In this document: in pieces, positions 16,375-24,875 of the stretch | How the letters are laid out: every line of letters begins with the position of its first letter | Numbering within the stretch: position 1 is the stretch's first letter | Assembly (NCBI RefSeq): GCF_030295425.1 | Contig: NZ_AP027081.1 | Span: 3,021,001 to 3,085,000 of the forward strand | DNA from: Mesoterricola sediminis | GTDB lineage: Bacteria > Acidobacteriota > Holophagae > Holophagales > Holophagaceae | Length of the DNA: 64,000 nt | Reading direction: 5' to 3' | Notes under the pieces: generated by a model | Databases searched by the model: none | Told to the model about the DNA's origin: nothing | What the model saw: the letters and a program-made list of their open reading frames with translations, nothing else | Program-made: the position numbers and the translations under genes

Positions 16375-17782
16375 CCACCAGTTCCACGCGCCGGTTCTCC
16401 TGGCGCCCCTGGGGGGTGTCGTTGGTGGCGATGGGACTCGCCTCCCCGTAGCCCCGCGAGGTGATGGCCTCCGGGCGCACCCCCTGGCTGACGAGGAAGG
16501 CCCGGGTGGCCTCGGCCCGCTTCTCGGACAGGACCCGGTTGAAGGCCTCCGTGCCCGTGCTGTCGGTGTGGCCTTCGGCCTCGATGCGCAGGCCCCGGTG
16601 CGCCGTGAGGATGCCGGCGATCTTGGCCAGTTTCTCGCGGGCGGCGGGGGTCAGCTCGGCCTTGCCGGTCTTGAACAGGACCCCGGACATGTTCACGATC
16701 AGGCCCTTGGCGGTCTCCCGGGTCTGGAGGACGCTGTTCAGCTGCTCCCGCAGCCGGCCCCGCAGCTGGTCCGCCTCCGCCTGGGCCTGGCTCGCCTCGG
16801 CCTGGGCCTGGGAGGCCTGCATGCGGGCCTTGGCGTCCGATTCGGCGGCCCGGGCGGCTTCGAGGCGGGCGGCCTCCACCCGCGCCTCGGCCTCGCGCTT
16901 GGCCTCGGCGACGCGGAGGGCCTCCTGGCCCTGGCAGGCCACGTCCCGGGCATCCTCGGCGATGCGCACGGCTTCACGGGCGGCCAGGGCGCGCTCCCGG
17001 GCGCTGCCCTTGGGGGCCTCCGCCTGGGCCAGCAGGGCCTCGGCGCGGCCGAAGGGGGTGCCCGCGTGGGTGGGGGCGCCCGCGGCCCGGGCGATGCGCA
17101 CGGCATTGCGGGCCTGCTGCAGGTCCAGGGGCGCCTTGGGATCGCCGCCGGGCACCTCGCCCTCGGCCAGGCCCAGGGCCTGGGCGGGGCGGTGCACCTG
17201 CTCGAAGGCGGCCTCCGCCAGCTCGGGGGTGCCCTTCGGGCCGTCCACGCCGGCGAGGGTCAGGACGGCCATGTCGCCGGGCCGGGCCACCGCGAAGTAG
17301 GGTTCGGCCGTGACCACCAGCCCGAAGACCTGGGCCTCCACGTCGGCCTCGATGCGGGCCCTGCCGTGGCGGGGCGCCACCTCGCCCAGGTTGGTGGCCT
17401 TGCCGGCGGGGGAGATGCTCCAGAGGACGTAGGTGAGGGCGTCGCCCCCCAGGTCCCGGGCCGGGGGCAGGTCGCGGATCCGGGCGAGGACCCGCGCCCC
17501 ATCGCCCTTGGGGCGGATCCAGGCGTCCGCCTGGGCCCGCGGGGCGTGGTCCGTGCCCCGCAGCGCGGCCCGGACCTTCGCGTGGGCCTGGGTCACGTCC
17601 AGGATCCGCGCGGTGCCCTTCACGAGGGTGGGGGCGGCCTCCGCGTCCCGTCCGCGGGCCGCGTCCGGCGCCTCCGCGCCCGCCGCGGGCGGGGCGGTGG
17701 GGGGCGGGGGGAGATCGGGCCGGCCCTGGGCCTGGAGGACGGCCAGGGCCGCCGTCAGGGGGAGGAGGATCGTGGGACGCAT
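16352..17782 (-). CDS. OmpA-family peptidoglycan-binding protein
   Basis: 476 aa. Signal peptide at 1-18 (MRPTILLPLTAALAVLQAQG), a Pro/Ala-rich linker, a beta-rich domain (about 50-200), a long Ala/Glu/Gln-rich coiled coil (about 255-340, with repeats such as AEAKREAEARVEAARLEAAR) and a C-terminal OmpA-like domain (about 355-470). The latter shows the peptidoglycan-binding signature in LRIEAEGHTDSTGTEAFNRV and LSEKRAEATRAFLVSQGV, plus GYGEASPIATN. Known role: OmpA-like domains tie the outer membrane or periplasmic machinery to the wall. There is no N-terminal OmpA barrel. Monocistronic, tail-to-tail with the Sel1 gene. Confidence 0.85.
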   Translation of the reverse strand: MRPTILLPLTAALAVLQAQGRPDLPPPPTAPPAAGAEAPDAARGRDAEAAPTLVKGTARILDVTQAHAKVRAALRGTDHAPRAQADAWIRPKGDGARVLARIRDLPPARDLGGDALTYVLWSISPAGKATNLGEVAPRHGRARIEADVEAQVFGLVVTAEPYFAVARPGDMAVLTLAGVDGPKGTPELAEAAFEQVHRPAQALGLAEGEVPGGDPKAPLDLQQARNAVRIARAAGAPTHAGTPFGRAEALLAQAEAPKGSARERALAAREAVRIAEDARDVACQGQEALRVAEAKREAEARVEAARLEAARAAESDAKARMQASQAQAEASQAQAEADQLRGRLREQLNSVLQTRETAKGLIVNMSGVLFKTGKAELTPAAREKLAKIAGILTAHRGLRIEAEGHTDSTGTEAFNRVLSEKRAEATRAFLVSQGVRPEAITSRGYGEASPIATNDTPQGRQENRRVELVVTMEKRP

Positions 17783-18091
17783 GACTTCCTTTCATGGGAA
17801 CGGCCCCCCCGGGAGGGGGCGTGGGGCTGGGGGACGGGCCGTCCAAGCCGCAGGCCACCCGCCCGTAGGGGCGGGGGGTGAGGGTGGCGGGAGCACCTGG
17901 ATAGGAATTAGTAATAAAAGCTGTAAATACGCGGTTTGAACGCACCGTCCTGGCCGGAAGCTTACGACCCCTGGCCCCCGGCGCAAGGCCCTTGGCCGGA
18001 CCGGGGCCCGGGGCCATACTGGGCCCTCACCCTGTGAGGGATCGGCGGCCCGTCCCCGGGCCCCCCCGCGCCATTGATGGCAGGAGGCCCC
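17783..18091. other. Intergenic region, divergent genes
   Basis: About 310 bp between the OmpA-family gene and the TfoX-like gene. 17900-17945 is AT-rich (GGAATTAGTAATAAAAGCTG) and likely holds promoter elements; 17975-18040 is a run of GC-rich imperfect repeats able to pair (GGCCCTTGGCCGGACC, GGGGCCCGGGGCC). Nothing else recognised. Confidence 0.45.
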
Positions 18092-18421
18092 ATGGCCACA
18101 AGCGAACGAACCATGACCTTCCTCGTCGATCAGCTCCAGGAGGCCGGCCCGGTCAGCGCGAAAAAAATGTTCGGGGAGTACGGCCTCTTCCTGGACGGCC
18201 GGATGTTCGGGATCATTGCGGACGAGCAGCTGTTCTTCAAGCCCACGGAGGCCGGCCGCCGCCTCTTCCCCGAGGCCCCGTACGCGGCCCCCTACCCCGG
18301 CGCCAAGCCCTGCATGTGCATCCCCCCGGAGCGCTGGGACGATCCGGACTGGCTCGCCCCCCTCGCCCGGGCCACGGCCGCGGAGCTGCCCCTGCCCAAA
18401 CCCAAGAAACCCAAAGCCTGA
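18092..18421 (+). CDS. TfoX N-terminal domain protein
   Basis: 109 aa from the ATG at 18092, which follows AGGAGG at 18082; an earlier in-frame ATG (18074) lacks a ribosome site. The TfoX-N signature is visible: 'VSAKKMFGEYGLFLDGRMFG' followed by 'ADEQLFFKPTEAGR' and 'PYPGAKPCMCIPPERWDD'. Stand-alone TfoX-N proteins are small and common; in gamma-proteobacteria TfoX affects competence, but the role of the stand-alone domain is not settled. The EamA-like gene follows after 13 bases. Confidence 0.85.
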   Translation: MATSERTMTFLVDQLQEAGPVSAKKMFGEYGLFLDGRMFGIIADEQLFFKPTEAGRRLFPEAPYAAPYPGAKPCMCIPPERWDDPDWLAPLARATAAELPLPKPKKPKA

Positions 18422-18434
18422 AGGTGCCCCCCCC

Positions 18435-18860
18435 TTGAAGCCCCTGTTCCTGTTCCTTTTCCTGGCCGCCATCGGCAACGCCGTCTACCACCTGGGGCAG
18501 CGCGCCCTGGGCCACGCCTCCAACCCCATGGTCGTCCTGATGGGCGTGTACGGCGCGGCCTTCCTGCTGTCGGCCGTGTCGGTGCCCTTCTTCTCGGCGC
18601 CGGGCCAGGGCTCCGTCGCCGGGCAGGTCCTGGCCTGGCCCGTCTTCGCCATCGCCGCCGGCGCCTTCCTCATCGAGATCGGATTCCTGCTCGCCTACCG
18701 CAGCGGGGGCTCCCTCCAGTGGTCCGGGGCCGCGGTCAACGGCGTGGCCGCCATCCTGCTCGTGGCGATCGCCGTCGTGGGGTTCAAGGAGCCCCTGACC
18801 CTGCGCAAGGTCCTGGGCATCGCCCTGACCCTGTCCGGGCTGGCCCTCTTCACCCGCTGA
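18435..18860 (+). CDS. Half-size EamA/DMT-type membrane protein
   Basis: 141 aa, start TTG at 18435 with AAGGTG upstream. Four membrane helices: about 2-20, 30-52, 62-90 and 98-140. The C-terminal stretch 'EPLTLRKVLGIALTLSGLAL' matches the last helix pair of EamA/DMT transporters ('E.lt..q.lG..LIl.Gv.l'). Length equals a single EamA half, so it probably works as a dimer like small multidrug resistance or 4-helix DMT proteins. Substrate unknown. The 3' end overlaps the convergent DUF421 gene by eleven bases. Confidence 0.75.
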   Translation: MKPLFLFLFLAAIGNAVYHLGQRALGHASNPMVVLMGVYGAAFLLSAVSVPFFSAPGQGSVAGQVLAWPVFAIAAGAFLIEIGFLLAYRSGGSLQWSGAAVNGVAAILLVAIAVVGFKEPLTLRKVLGIALTLSGLALFTR

Positions 18861-19389
18861 GGCCGCTCCCCCCGGGGGCCTCCGGCGTCCGGACCCGCGG
18901 GATCACGCTGATGTGGCCGTTGGATTCCAGGACGGCCACGTGGACCTCGTCCAGGGAGGTGAGGCCCACGGCCCGGAGCGCGGCCATGAGTTCGTGCCGG
19001 GTGACCCGCTCCTCGGCCAGGGCGGCGGGGATCACGGCGCCGTTGTGCACGAGGAGCAGGGGCTGGCCCTCCACGAGCGATTCCACGCGCTTGAACCGGA
19101 AGGTGAGCCAGCCCATGGCGGCGTTGATGGCCACGAGGGCGGTGACGAGGACCAGGCCGGCCGTGACGGTGTTGTCGCCGGCGTTCATGCTGTTCTGGAC
19201 CGCGTTGGAGAGCACCAGGAGGAGCACGAGGTCGAAGGGGGACATCTGGCTCACCTGCCGCTTGCCCGTGAGACGCAGGATCCCCAGCAGGAAGCCGTAG
19301 ACCAGGGCGGCCCGGAGCACGAACTCCCACCAGGGCTGGCCCAGCTTCCAGAGGCTCTCGCCCACGGGCAGGAGCAGGGCGGCGCTCAT
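18850..19389 (-). CDS. DUF421 (YetF-type) membrane protein
   Basis: 179 aa. Start ATG at 19389 overlaps the stop of the upstream gene (ATGA). Two to three N-terminal membrane helices (about 20-40, 62-80, 84-105) and a C-terminal soluble domain with the DUF421 signatures RLTGKRQVSQMSPFDLVLLL and 'RVTRHELMAALRAVGLTSLD'. YetF/DUF421 proteins are found in Bacillus and many others; the cytoplasmic domain folds as a small alpha/beta unit and its role is unknown. Translationally coupled to the regulator-like gene upstream. Confidence 0.88.
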   Translation of the reverse strand: MSAALLLPVGESLWKLGQPWWEFVLRAALVYGFLLGILRLTGKRQVSQMSPFDLVLLLVLSNAVQNSMNAGDNTVTAGLVLVTALVAINAAMGWLTFRFKRVESLVEGQPLLLVHNGAVIPAALAEERVTRHELMAALRAVGLTSLDEVHVAVLESNGHISVIPRVRTPEAPGGSGLSG

Positions 19390-19964
19390 CCGCCCACCTC
19401 CGCGGGGTCCTCCTCGTTCCGCTTGATGAGGCGGGCCGGGGCGGCGGCGTGGAGGCCGCTGAGGCCCTTCCACACGTACCGGGTGCCCCGCTTCTGGCCC
19501 TGTTTCTGGATCACGCCCTCGTCCTCCAGTTCGGAGAAGAACCGGCGCAGGGTCGCCGGGGCCCAGTCGCAGGTCTTGAGTCCCATCATCTCCTGGGCCT
19601 GGAAGCTGCTGAGGGCGCCTTCGGTCTGCAGGAAACCAATGAGCTGTTCCTTAAGGGCGTGGAGCTCGCCCTTGTTGCGGCGGAGCTTGTTTTTAAACGA
19701 TTCATCCGGCTCGGGGGCCGCCGAGGGCGCCGGCGGGGGCGTGGGCCGGGCGGGGACCGGCGCGGGCGCCGCTTCCCGGGCCCTGGCCTCGAAGAGCAAC
19801 CCGCCCTCCAGCAATAGATCGGTCTCCTCCTGGCCGAAGAGGACGATCACGGAGCTCGCGGGGATCCCTTCCTCGTGGAAGGCATCGATGACGCGGCCCC
19901 CGATGCGCTTCTTCTGATCGGAGGAGAGTGGACCGCACTTGATGTGTATCAAAGCCATACACAC
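19386..19964 (-). CDS. Tautomerase-like domain fused to winged helix
   Basis: 192 aa. GGAG five bases before the first ATG (19964) favours it over the ATG two codons later. Residues about 3-60 (MALIHIKCGPLSSDQKKRIG ... AFHEEGIPASSVIVLFGQEE) follow the pattern of 4-oxalocrotonate tautomerase-like subunits (P-x-I-x-V-x-x-x-x-L-s-x-e-Q-K-x-x-L). The catalytic Pro1 is replaced by Ala after Met, so tautomerase activity is doubtful. A Pro/Ala-rich linker (about 68-90) leads to a C-terminal winged-helix-like domain (about 100-175, TCDWAPATLRRFFSELEDEG). Possible role: a ligand-sensing DNA-binding regulator for the coupled DUF421 gene. This is inference. Confidence 0.6.
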   Translation of the reverse strand: MCMALIHIKCGPLSSDQKKRIGGRVIDAFHEEGIPASSVIVLFGQEETDLLLEGGLLFEARAREAAPAPVPARPTPPPAPSAAPEPDESFKNKLRRNKGELHALKEQLIGFLQTEGALSSFQAQEMMGLKTCDWAPATLRRFFSELEDEGVIQKQGQKRGTRYVWKGLSGLHAAAPARLIKRNEEDPAEVGG

Positions 19965-20062
19965 TCCTTTAAAAGGGGGATCGAAATCAATTTAATCTGT
20001 ATTATGAATGAATGGGGATTCTTTTGGAGCCCCTTTACCGACATCCACAGACCGGAGCATCC

Positions 20063-20572
20063 ATGTCCCCCCAGTCCCCGCTGCCGTCCCGAGCCCCTTC
20101 CACGGAGGCCAGCCGGTTCGAGTCCTACCTCCGGAGCAAGAAGCTCAAGCTCACGGGTGAGCGCATGGAAATCCTGGCGACCATCTTCCGCAAGGACAAG
20201 CACTTCGACGCCGAGGAGCTCCACGCGGAGCTGAAGAGTCTCGGTCGCGACATCAGCCGCGCGACGGTGTACCGGACCCTCGATCTCCTGGTGCAATGCG
20301 GACTCGTGCGCAAGAGCAGCCTGGGTTCCAGCCACGCCAACTACGAAGCCGCGCATGAGAATGAGCATCACGATCACCTGATCTGCCTCGCGTGCAACAA
20401 GGTGATCGAGTTCTACCGCCCCGACCTGGAGACGCTGCAGGAGGCCATCTGCCAGGAGCGCACCTTCAAGCCGCTCCACCACAGCCTCCAGATCTTCGGG
20501 CTCTGCGCGGATTGCGTCGACAAGGCGGACGAGAATTCCATCCGGACCAAGGTGGCCCAGATCCACACGTAG
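20063..20572 (+). CDS. Fur-family metal-responsive regulator
   Basis: 169 aa from the ATG at 20063 (CGGAG five bases upstream). Winged-helix N-terminal domain (LKLTGERMEILATIFRKDKH, then ISRATVYRTLDLLVQCGLV, the recognition helix) and a C-terminal metal/dimer domain with the HHDHLICLACNKVIEF motif and CX2C pairs (CLAC and CADC), the structural zinc site. Fur-family members (Fur, PerR, Zur, Mur) repress genes with bound metal; the exact metal cannot be told here. No near iron genes except the distant tonB operon. Adenosine deaminase follows after 14 bp. Confidence 0.92.
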   Translation: MSPQSPLPSRAPSTEASRFESYLRSKKLKLTGERMEILATIFRKDKHFDAEELHAELKSLGRDISRATVYRTLDLLVQCGLVRKSSLGSSHANYEAAHENEHHDHLICLACNKVIEFYRPDLETLQEAICQERTFKPLHHSLQIFGLCADCVDKADENSIRTKVAQIHT

Positions 20573-20586
20573 CGCTAGACTGAGGG

Positions 20587-21654
20587 ATGCGAAACCTGAC
20601 CCTCCAAGACATCCAGCGCCTGCCCAAGACCGATCTGCACGTCCACCTCGACGGGAGCCTCCGGATCCAGACCATCCTGGAGCTGGCCGAGGAGCAGGGC
20701 GTCAAGCTTCCCGGCGACAGCATCGACACCCTCCGGCCCCACGTGGAGGTCGGGGACGAGTGCACCAGCCTGGTCGACTACCTCAAGGCCTTCGACGTCA
20801 CCCTGTCCGTGATGCAGACCTACGACGCCCTCGTGCGCACCGCCTACGAGCTGGCGGTGGACGCCGCGGCCGAGAACGTCCGCTACATGGAAGTCCGGTA
20901 CAGCCCCATCCTCCACCAGGCCAAGGGCATGACCCTCCACCACATCGTGCAGGCCGTGCTGGAGGGCCTCGCGCAGGCGGAGAAGGAATGCGCGATCCGC
21001 ACCGGCGTCATCCTCTGCGGCATCCGGCACATCAGCCCCGAGCTCAGCAACCGCCTGGCGGACCTGACCGTGGCCTTCAAGAACAAGGGCGTCGTCGGCT
21101 TCGACCTGGCCGGCGCCGAGGAGGACTTCCCGGCCAAGAAGCACCGGGAGGCCTTCAGCCGCGTGCTGGCCAACAACATCAACTGCACCCTCCACGCCGG
21201 CGAGGCGTACGGGCCCGAGAGCATCCACCAGGCCATCCACCTGTGCGGCGCCCACCGCATCGGCCACGGGGTGCGCCTGATCGAGAACGGGGATCTGCTC
21301 AACTACGTCAACGACCACCGCATCCCGCTGGAGTGCTGCCCCTCCTCCAACGTCCAGACCCGCGCGGTCCAGACCATGGCCGATCACCCGATCCGCCTCT
21401 TCTACGACCTGGGCCTGCGGGTCACGGTGAACACCGACAACCGGATGGTCACCCGCACCACCGTCAGCGAGGAGTACCTGCACCTCCACCAGTCCCTGGG
21501 CTTCACCCTGGATGAAATCAAGGAGCTCATCATCATGGGTTTCAAGAGCGCCTTCCTGCCCTATGCGGTCAAGCGGGCGATGCTGGCGGATGTGGTCAGT
21601 GAACTCAAGTCGTTCACTCCAGGCAGCCTGGAAAGCAAGAAAGAGCAGCTCTAG
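20587..21654 (+). CDS. add: Adenosine deaminase
   Basis: 355 aa, standard length. Converts adenosine to inosine in purine salvage. Seen: the metal-binding LPKTDLHVHLDGSLR near the N-terminus, the HAGEAYGPESI block (zinc His and catalytic Glu), and 'RIGHGVRLIE' followed by LECCPSSNVQT. The usual 'N-T-D-D-P' motif near the C-terminus reads VNTDNRMVTRT here, with Asp then Asn, so one Asp of the usual pair is changed; this also occurs in adenosine-deaminase-like enzymes such as aminodeoxyfutalosine or other purine-like deaminases, so substrate is slightly open. The Fur-family gene is directly upstream. Confidence 0.88.
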   Translation: MRNLTLQDIQRLPKTDLHVHLDGSLRIQTILELAEEQGVKLPGDSIDTLRPHVEVGDECTSLVDYLKAFDVTLSVMQTYDALVRTAYELAVDAAAENVRYMEVRYSPILHQAKGMTLHHIVQAVLEGLAQAEKECAIRTGVILCGIRHISPELSNRLADLTVAFKNKGVVGFDLAGAEEDFPAKKHREAFSRVLANNINCTLHAGEAYGPESIHQAIHLCGAHRIGHGVRLIENGDLLNYVNDHRIPLECCPSSNVQTRAVQTMADHPIRLFYDLGLRVTVNTDNRMVTRTTVSEEYLHLHQSLGFTLDEIKELIIMGFKSAFLPYAVKRAMLADVVSELKSFTPGSLESKKEQL

Positions 21655-21727
21655 GCGCCGCTCGCATTTTTTACCCCTTGTTCTCATGAACGAGGTATTC
21701 TTGATCAAAGAGGTCGGGAATCACCCC

Positions 21728-22729
21728 ATGCTCAACCGCTTCGCCGCCTATCTGGAACAGCCCCGCCGGATCCTCCTCACCACCCATGAGAACCCGGACG
21801 GAGACGGTGCGGGCGCGATGGTGGGCCTGGCCCACTACCTCCGGGCCCAGGGCAAGGAGGTGCGCATCGTGGTCGCCCCCCACCTGCCCGATTTCCTGCG
21901 GTTCCTGGACCCGGACGGCTGGGTGGAGGCCCTGGATCTGACCGGCCGCCACGCGGACCTGGCGTCCTGGCCGGACGTCTGGGCTGTCGTGGACGCCTCC
22001 GAGCCCCACCGCCTGGGCCCCCTGCTCCCCGCCTTCCAGGCGACCCGGGCCGCCCGGATCTGCCTGGACCATCACCTCAAGGAAGCCCCCGCGGGCTTCG
22101 ACGCCGAGTTCACGGATCCCGCCGCCTCGGCGAGCGCCGAGCTGGTGTATGAACTGGCCGCGCTGCGCATGCCCCTCCCCCTGCCCTCCCCCATGGCCCA
22201 GGCGCTCTACGCGGGCATCGTGGAGGACACGGGCAACTTCCGGTTCTCCAACGCGACCCCCCGGGTGCACCGGATCGCCGCCCAGCTCATCGAGCAAGGG
22301 GTGGATCCGGCGGCGACCTACCGGAACCTCTACCACCAGGGGCGGCTGGAGAAACTCCGCCTCACGGGCCGGGCCTTAGAGCGGATGACCATTCAGGCGG
22401 AGGGCCGCTACGCCCGCATCAGCCTCGCCCAGGCCGATCTGGACGCCTGCGGGGCCGATCACGACGACATGGAAGGCCTGGTGAACCGGCCCCTCGAGGT
22501 GAAGGGGGTCGAGGTCGCCTGCCTCCTGTACGCGCTCCCCGACGGGCGGGTCAAGGCCAGCCTGAGATCCCGGGAGGCCGTGAACGTCAACGCCATCTGC
22601 AAGCGCTTCGGGGGGGGCGGCCACCGCCTGGCCTCGGGCGCGAAGCTGGACGGCCCCCTCGCCCGGGCCGAGCAGGACCTGGACGCCGCCGTCCTCGCCG
22701 AAATGGCGGCCGGCGTCTCCCACGTTTGA
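21728..22729 (+). CDS. DHH/DHHA1 phosphoesterase (NrnA-like)
   Basis: 333 aa from the ATG at 21728, which matches the usual family N-terminus (F-x-x-x-L-x-x-x-x-R-I-L-L-T-T-H); an in-frame ATG at 21686 is possible. DHH domain motifs: THENPDGDGAGAM, VVDASEPHR, and CLDHHL (the DHH motif). C-terminal DHHA1 domain with the RSREAVNVNAICKRFGGGGH block. Family role: nano-RNase/pAp phosphatase or oligoribonuclease, breaking down 2-5 nt RNAs, pGpG or pAp. Located between add and ribA, all same strand. Confidence 0.9.
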   Translation: MLNRFAAYLEQPRRILLTTHENPDGDGAGAMVGLAHYLRAQGKEVRIVVAPHLPDFLRFLDPDGWVEALDLTGRHADLASWPDVWAVVDASEPHRLGPLLPAFQATRAARICLDHHLKEAPAGFDAEFTDPAASASAELVYELAALRMPLPLPSPMAQALYAGIVEDTGNFRFSNATPRVHRIAAQLIEQGVDPAATYRNLYHQGRLEKLRLTGRALERMTIQAEGRYARISLAQADLDACGADHDDMEGLVNRPLEVKGVEVACLLYALPDGRVKASLRSREAVNVNAICKRFGGGGHRLASGAKLDGPLARAEQDLDAAVLAEMAAGVSHV

Positions 22730-22820
22730 CATTCCAGGATCGTTTGTGCGGCGCACCCCGGTCCCCCGCAGCACCCCATTTGACGGCAGTATTCCCGAAC
22801 CTTTACACGCGGACACCAGC

Positions 22821-23507
22821 ATGGCCCCCAAAGACAGCAGCAGCGCCCCCAACCTGGGCCTCCCGCCCGATTCCCCCCTCGAGGTCGTGACCAAGTTCGA
22901 GGCCGAATCCGTCCCCTTCGTGGCGAAGGCCAACGTCCCCTCCATCTTCGGCAAGTACGTCGTCTACGGCTTCCTCGAGAAGCTCACCGGCAAGGAGCAC
23001 CTCGCCATCGTCTCCGGCGACATCGACGCCCGCAAGCGGGTCAATGTCCGGATCCACAGCGAGTGCTGGACCGGCGACGTCCTGGGCAGCCTGAAGTGCG
23101 ACTGCCGCGCCCAGCTTGAGGCCGCCCTGCGGCACATCGGCGAGCACGGCGGCATCGTGCTCTACCTCCGCCAGGAGGGCCGCGGCATCGGCCTCCTGAA
23201 CAAGCTGAAGGCCTACGCCCTCCAGGAGCAGGGCTTCGACACCGTCGAGGCCAACCACGAGCTCGGGTTCCAGGACGACCTGCGCACCTACGAGTCCGCG
23301 GTCGAGATGCTGCGCTTCTTCGGCGTGCACAAGGTCCGCCTCCTGACCAACAACCCTCGCAAGATCAACGCCCTCGAGGAGGCCGGGATCCACGTCCAGC
23401 GCGAGGCCCACCAGCTGGCGGCGAACCCCTACAACCTCCGCTACCTCAAGACGAAGGCCAGCAAGTCGGGCCACATGCTGGACTTCAAGGAGGATCCCTC
23501 CCTCTGA
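22821..23507 (+). CDS. ribA: GTP cyclohydrolase II
   Basis: 228 aa from the ATG at 22821; an upstream in-frame GTG (22746) would add 25 low-complexity residues. It opens GTP to 2,5-diamino-6-ribosylamino-pyrimidinone phosphate, the first step of riboflavin synthesis. Seen: zinc site 'SECWTGDVLGSLKCDCRAQL', catalytic block 'YLRQEGRGIGLLNKLKAYAL', and 'LLTNNPRKINALEEAGIHV'. It is a stand-alone RibA, not fused to RibB. The N-terminal 35 residues are an extension relative to E. coli RibA (196 aa). Confidence 0.94.
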   Translation: MAPKDSSSAPNLGLPPDSPLEVVTKFEAESVPFVAKANVPSIFGKYVVYGFLEKLTGKEHLAIVSGDIDARKRVNVRIHSECWTGDVLGSLKCDCRAQLEAALRHIGEHGGIVLYLRQEGRGIGLLNKLKAYALQEQGFDTVEANHELGFQDDLRTYESAVEMLRFFGVHKVRLLTNNPRKINALEEAGIHVQREAHQLAANPYNLRYLKTKASKSGHMLDFKEDPSL

Positions 23508-23509
23508 GG

Positions 23510-24079
23510 TCACTCGTCCCGGCGGGGCACGAGCAGGGAGCGCTGGACGCGGACGAGGTTTCCGTGGAGGCGCACCAGCTTCCAGGCCAGGATCATGGAG
23601 TAGCCCAGCCAGACCCACAGCAGGCGCGGGTCGCACGGCGTGCGCTTGAGGGGGTCCAGGCCGAGGTCGAGGCGGAGGCCGTTGAGGAACCACACGACGA
23701 CGCCGAAGGCGATGATCAGGTGGCCCCAGCGGATCCAGTAGGGGCGCAGGCATTCCTGCGTCTTCCACTTGAGGAGGAGCCAGCGCTCCATGAGCGGAGC
23801 CTTGGCCTCGGCGAAGTTCATCCGGACCAGCTTGTCCACGATGGGCGCGTAGGCGTGGACCTTCAGCTCCTGCAGCTCCTCCTCGCCGTTGACCCGGCGC
23901 AGGAAGGCGGAGCGGATCTTCCCCACGCACTCCTCCCAGGGGGCCTCCTCCCGGTGGAGGGCGAGGTGCAGGCGCACCAGGCCCGCCCACAGGAGGGCCT
24001 GGGCCAGGAGCACGCCCCAGAGGGACAGGCCCTGCCAGCCGTGGTTGCGCGCGAGTTCCAGGAAGCGTGCGAGATCCAT
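23510..24079 (-). CDS. Membrane protein of unknown function, operon 3' gene
   Basis: 189 aa. Three membrane helices: about 14-38 (GLSLWGVLLAQALLWAGLVR), about 112-135 (GHLIIAFGVVVWFLNGL) and about 152-170 (LLWVWLGYSMILAWKL). The region between the first and second helices is charged and likely cytoplasmic. No family recognised. Its start overlaps the stop of the SirB1-like gene (TGATG), so it is translationally coupled as the last gene of the phosphatase operon. Confidence 0.6.
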   Translation of the reverse strand: MDLARFLELARNHGWQGLSLWGVLLAQALLWAGLVRLHLALHREEAPWEECVGKIRSAFLRRVNGEEELQELKVHAYAPIVDKLVRMNFAEAKAPLMERWLLLKWKTQECLRPYWIRWGHLIIAFGVVVWFLNGLRLDLGLDPLKRTPCDPRLLWVWLGYSMILAWKLVRLHGNLVRVQRSLLVPRRDE

Positions 24080-24873
24080 CAGTCCCTCCGGAGCTTGTCG
24101 AGCCAGGCCGCGAGCCCGGGGTCGCCCTCGGGGCTGAGGCGGATGGCCTCCTGCAGGTCGGCCAGGGCTTCCGCCTCGTCGCCCCGCTTGAGGCGGACGA
24201 AGGCGCGGTCGCGGTAGGCCCCCCCGTCCTCGGGCTGGAGCAGCACCAGGTGGGTGGCCGTCCACAGGGCTTCGTCCCAGTTGGCGGTGCGGGCGAAGCG
24301 GATGTGGAGGTTGCGCACGAGCCGGGTGAGGATCGCGCGGTTGTCCAGGGGCGCCAGCATGGCGGGGTGGAAGGCGGCGCGCCCCCCGGTGGCCTGCGTC
24401 ACGAGGCGGGCCGCCTCGGTCTCCCCGATGCTCCGGCCCCCGTTGAAGGGGTCGTAGTAGAGGCGTCCCACGTCCAGCGAGATGGCGGTGACGAAGTGGC
24501 CCGGGAGCCCGATGCCCAGGGCCTGGAAGCCCAGCCTCCGGGCCGCCTCCAGCCACAGGATGGAGAGGGTGATGGGCATGCCCCGGCGGCGGTGGAGGAC
24601 GGCGGGGAGGACGGCGTTGGCGGGGTCGTCGTAGGTCTCGCGGTCGCCCTGCAGGCCCAGTTCGGTGAAGAGGTAGTGGTTCAGGGCGTCCACCGCGGCG
24701 TGCACGTTCCAGGGCAGGGGCATCCGGCCCGCGAGGGTGTCCGCCCAGGCCTCGACGGCCGCCACCACCGGCGCCGGGTCGGGGTCCTCCATCAGGGGCC
24801 CGACGGCGGCCACGGCCCCCTCCAGGAGCCGGCCGCAGGCGGGGTCTTCCTGGAGGTACTGGTGGAAGGACAT
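24079..24873 (-). CDS. SirB1-family transglutaminase-like/TPR protein
   Basis: 264 aa from the ATG at 24873. Residues about 70-175 match the SirB1 transglutaminase-like domain: 'LNHYLFTELGLQGDRETYDD' followed by 'VLHRRRGMPITLSILWLEAA' and 'GIGLPGHFVTAI'. C-terminal tetratricopeptide-like helices (about 190-264, ending 'ALADLQEAIRLSPEGDPGLA'). Family members are widespread (YchA/SirB1), non-essential, of unknown reaction; many have lost the transglutaminase cysteine. Middle of a tightly packed operon with a phosphatase upstream. Confidence 0.82.
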   Translation of the reverse strand: MSFHQYLQEDPACGRLLEGAVAAVGPLMEDPDPAPVVAAVEAWADTLAGRMPLPWNVHAAVDALNHYLFTELGLQGDRETYDDPANAVLPAVLHRRRGMPITLSILWLEAARRLGFQALGIGLPGHFVTAISLDVGRLYYDPFNGGRSIGETEAARLVTQATGGRAAFHPAMLAPLDNRAILTRLVRNLHIRFARTANWDEALWTATHLVLLQPEDGGAYRDRAFVRLKRGDEAEALADLQEAIRLSPEGDPGLAAWLDKLRRD

Positions 24874-24875
24874 GC

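Noticed and set aside
20587..21654. Adenosine deaminase read as broken because one Asp of the usual Asp-Asp pair is Asn (VNTDNR).
   Set aside because: The metal His residues, catalytic Glu and the first Asp are present and the gene is full length, so a substrate variant is more likely than loss of function.
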